64,000 nt of DNA from assembly GCA_013396525.1 (NCBI GenBank), contig VWYX01000681.1, forward strand, positions 124,001 to 188,000, given 5' to 3'. Origin of the DNA: Chaetorhynchus papuensis (lineage: Eukaryota > Chordata > Aves > Passeriformes > Rhipiduridae). Each line of letters opens with the position of its first letter. The stretch's first letter is position 1. This document shows positions 63,692 through 64,000 of the stretch, in pieces. The position numbers were made by a program, and so were the translations under genes. The notes beneath the pieces are model-generated. The model did no database searches. It was given only the letters and a program-made list of their open reading frames with translations, and was not told where the DNA came from.

Positions 63692-64000
63692 TTTTTCTTA
63701 ATTGCTATTTTTTGTCACACCTTCCTGCTGGCCATTTAAGCTTTCCTTTTTCTTGAAGGCATCCAATTTTGGAAAAAAAAACAGTTTATGGGTTGGAAGT
63801 CGTTACTAAGCTTCTAGAATTTTAACACAGGTGCTGTATAAACAGCTCATGAAAAAATAATGGTATTGTCCAAGACTAAATTATGAATATAGCAAAAAGT
63901 ATTAAATAACAAAAACACTTTTATAGGACTTTGCTGTCTCATGGTTAACTACTCTGTTATCTGTGACTCTTGGCCTTAAAAGATCAACATCAGACATCTG

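Larger units (their letters stand above)
48968..64000. other. Upstream or intergenic stretch, no gene recognised
   Basis: AT-rich sequence with no recognisable coding exon, RNA gene or complete transposon. It holds a C-rich G4/i-motif sequence at 49298-49320, a 46-nt purine tract at 52153-52198, a T/G-rich tract at 52751-52784, a locally CpG-containing part around 61140-61260, and a G-rich run at 63661-63691. Open frames such as 55437-55925 (minus) and 61028-61423 (plus) have no family resemblance. Confidence 0.7.

Noticed and set aside
1..64000. miR-128-2, which is hosted by an ARPP21 intron in mammals
   Set aside because: I looked for the mature sequence and its complement on both strands and saw no match. 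In mammals it lies in a later intron, beyond the exons present here.
1..64000. CRISPR array, operon, phage or bacterial defence system
   Set aside because: No regularly spaced repeats, no dense co-directional reading frames and no ribosome-binding-site pattern. The window is vertebrate intron and intergenic DNA.

Overview
This is vertebrate nuclear DNA, almost certainly from a bird. The sequence is AT-rich with intronic and intergenic texture. Genes are split by GT-AG introns. The recognisable interspersed repeats are short 3' ends of avian CR1 LINEs. No bacterial, phage or viral gene organisation was seen.

The only gene I can support is ARPP21 (cAMP-regulated phosphoprotein 21, also known as RCS or TARPP), on the minus strand. 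Nine coding exons were assembled by hand, from the start codon at 32884-32882 down to 5431. Every junction is GT-AG and the reading phase carries across all nine, giving 924 nt or 308 codons without a stop. They encode, in order, the acidic N-terminus, the short basic segment with the PKA target serine, a Lys/Glu/Asp-rich linker, the R3H single-stranded nucleic-acid-binding domain and the SUZ segment. The long C-terminal part of ARPP21 would lie beyond position 1 and is not in the window.

Layout. 1-5430 is the start of the intron after coding exon 9. 5431-7421 holds coding exons 9 and 8 (SUZ), with a CpG-rich, G-quadruplex-like patch just inside the intron between them. 7422-22863 is one 15.4 kb intron with an 85-base assembly gap and two CR1 fragments. 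22864-32884 holds coding exons 7 to 1. 32885-64000 is about 31 kb upstream of the start codon with no recognisable coding exon; it probably contains ARPP21 5'-UTR exons and/or promoter and then intergenic DNA. The best candidate there is a 169-nt potential minus-strand exon at 34577-34745 in a local CpG-enriched patch.

I found no convincing novel system. The items most worth a second look are the candidate upstream exon and CpG patch, the CpG/G4 patch beside the atypical exon-8 donor, the weak exon-3 donor at the point where the mammalian short ARPP-21 isoform diverges, the 36-nt exon carrying the PKA site, and the phase-symmetric R3H exons.
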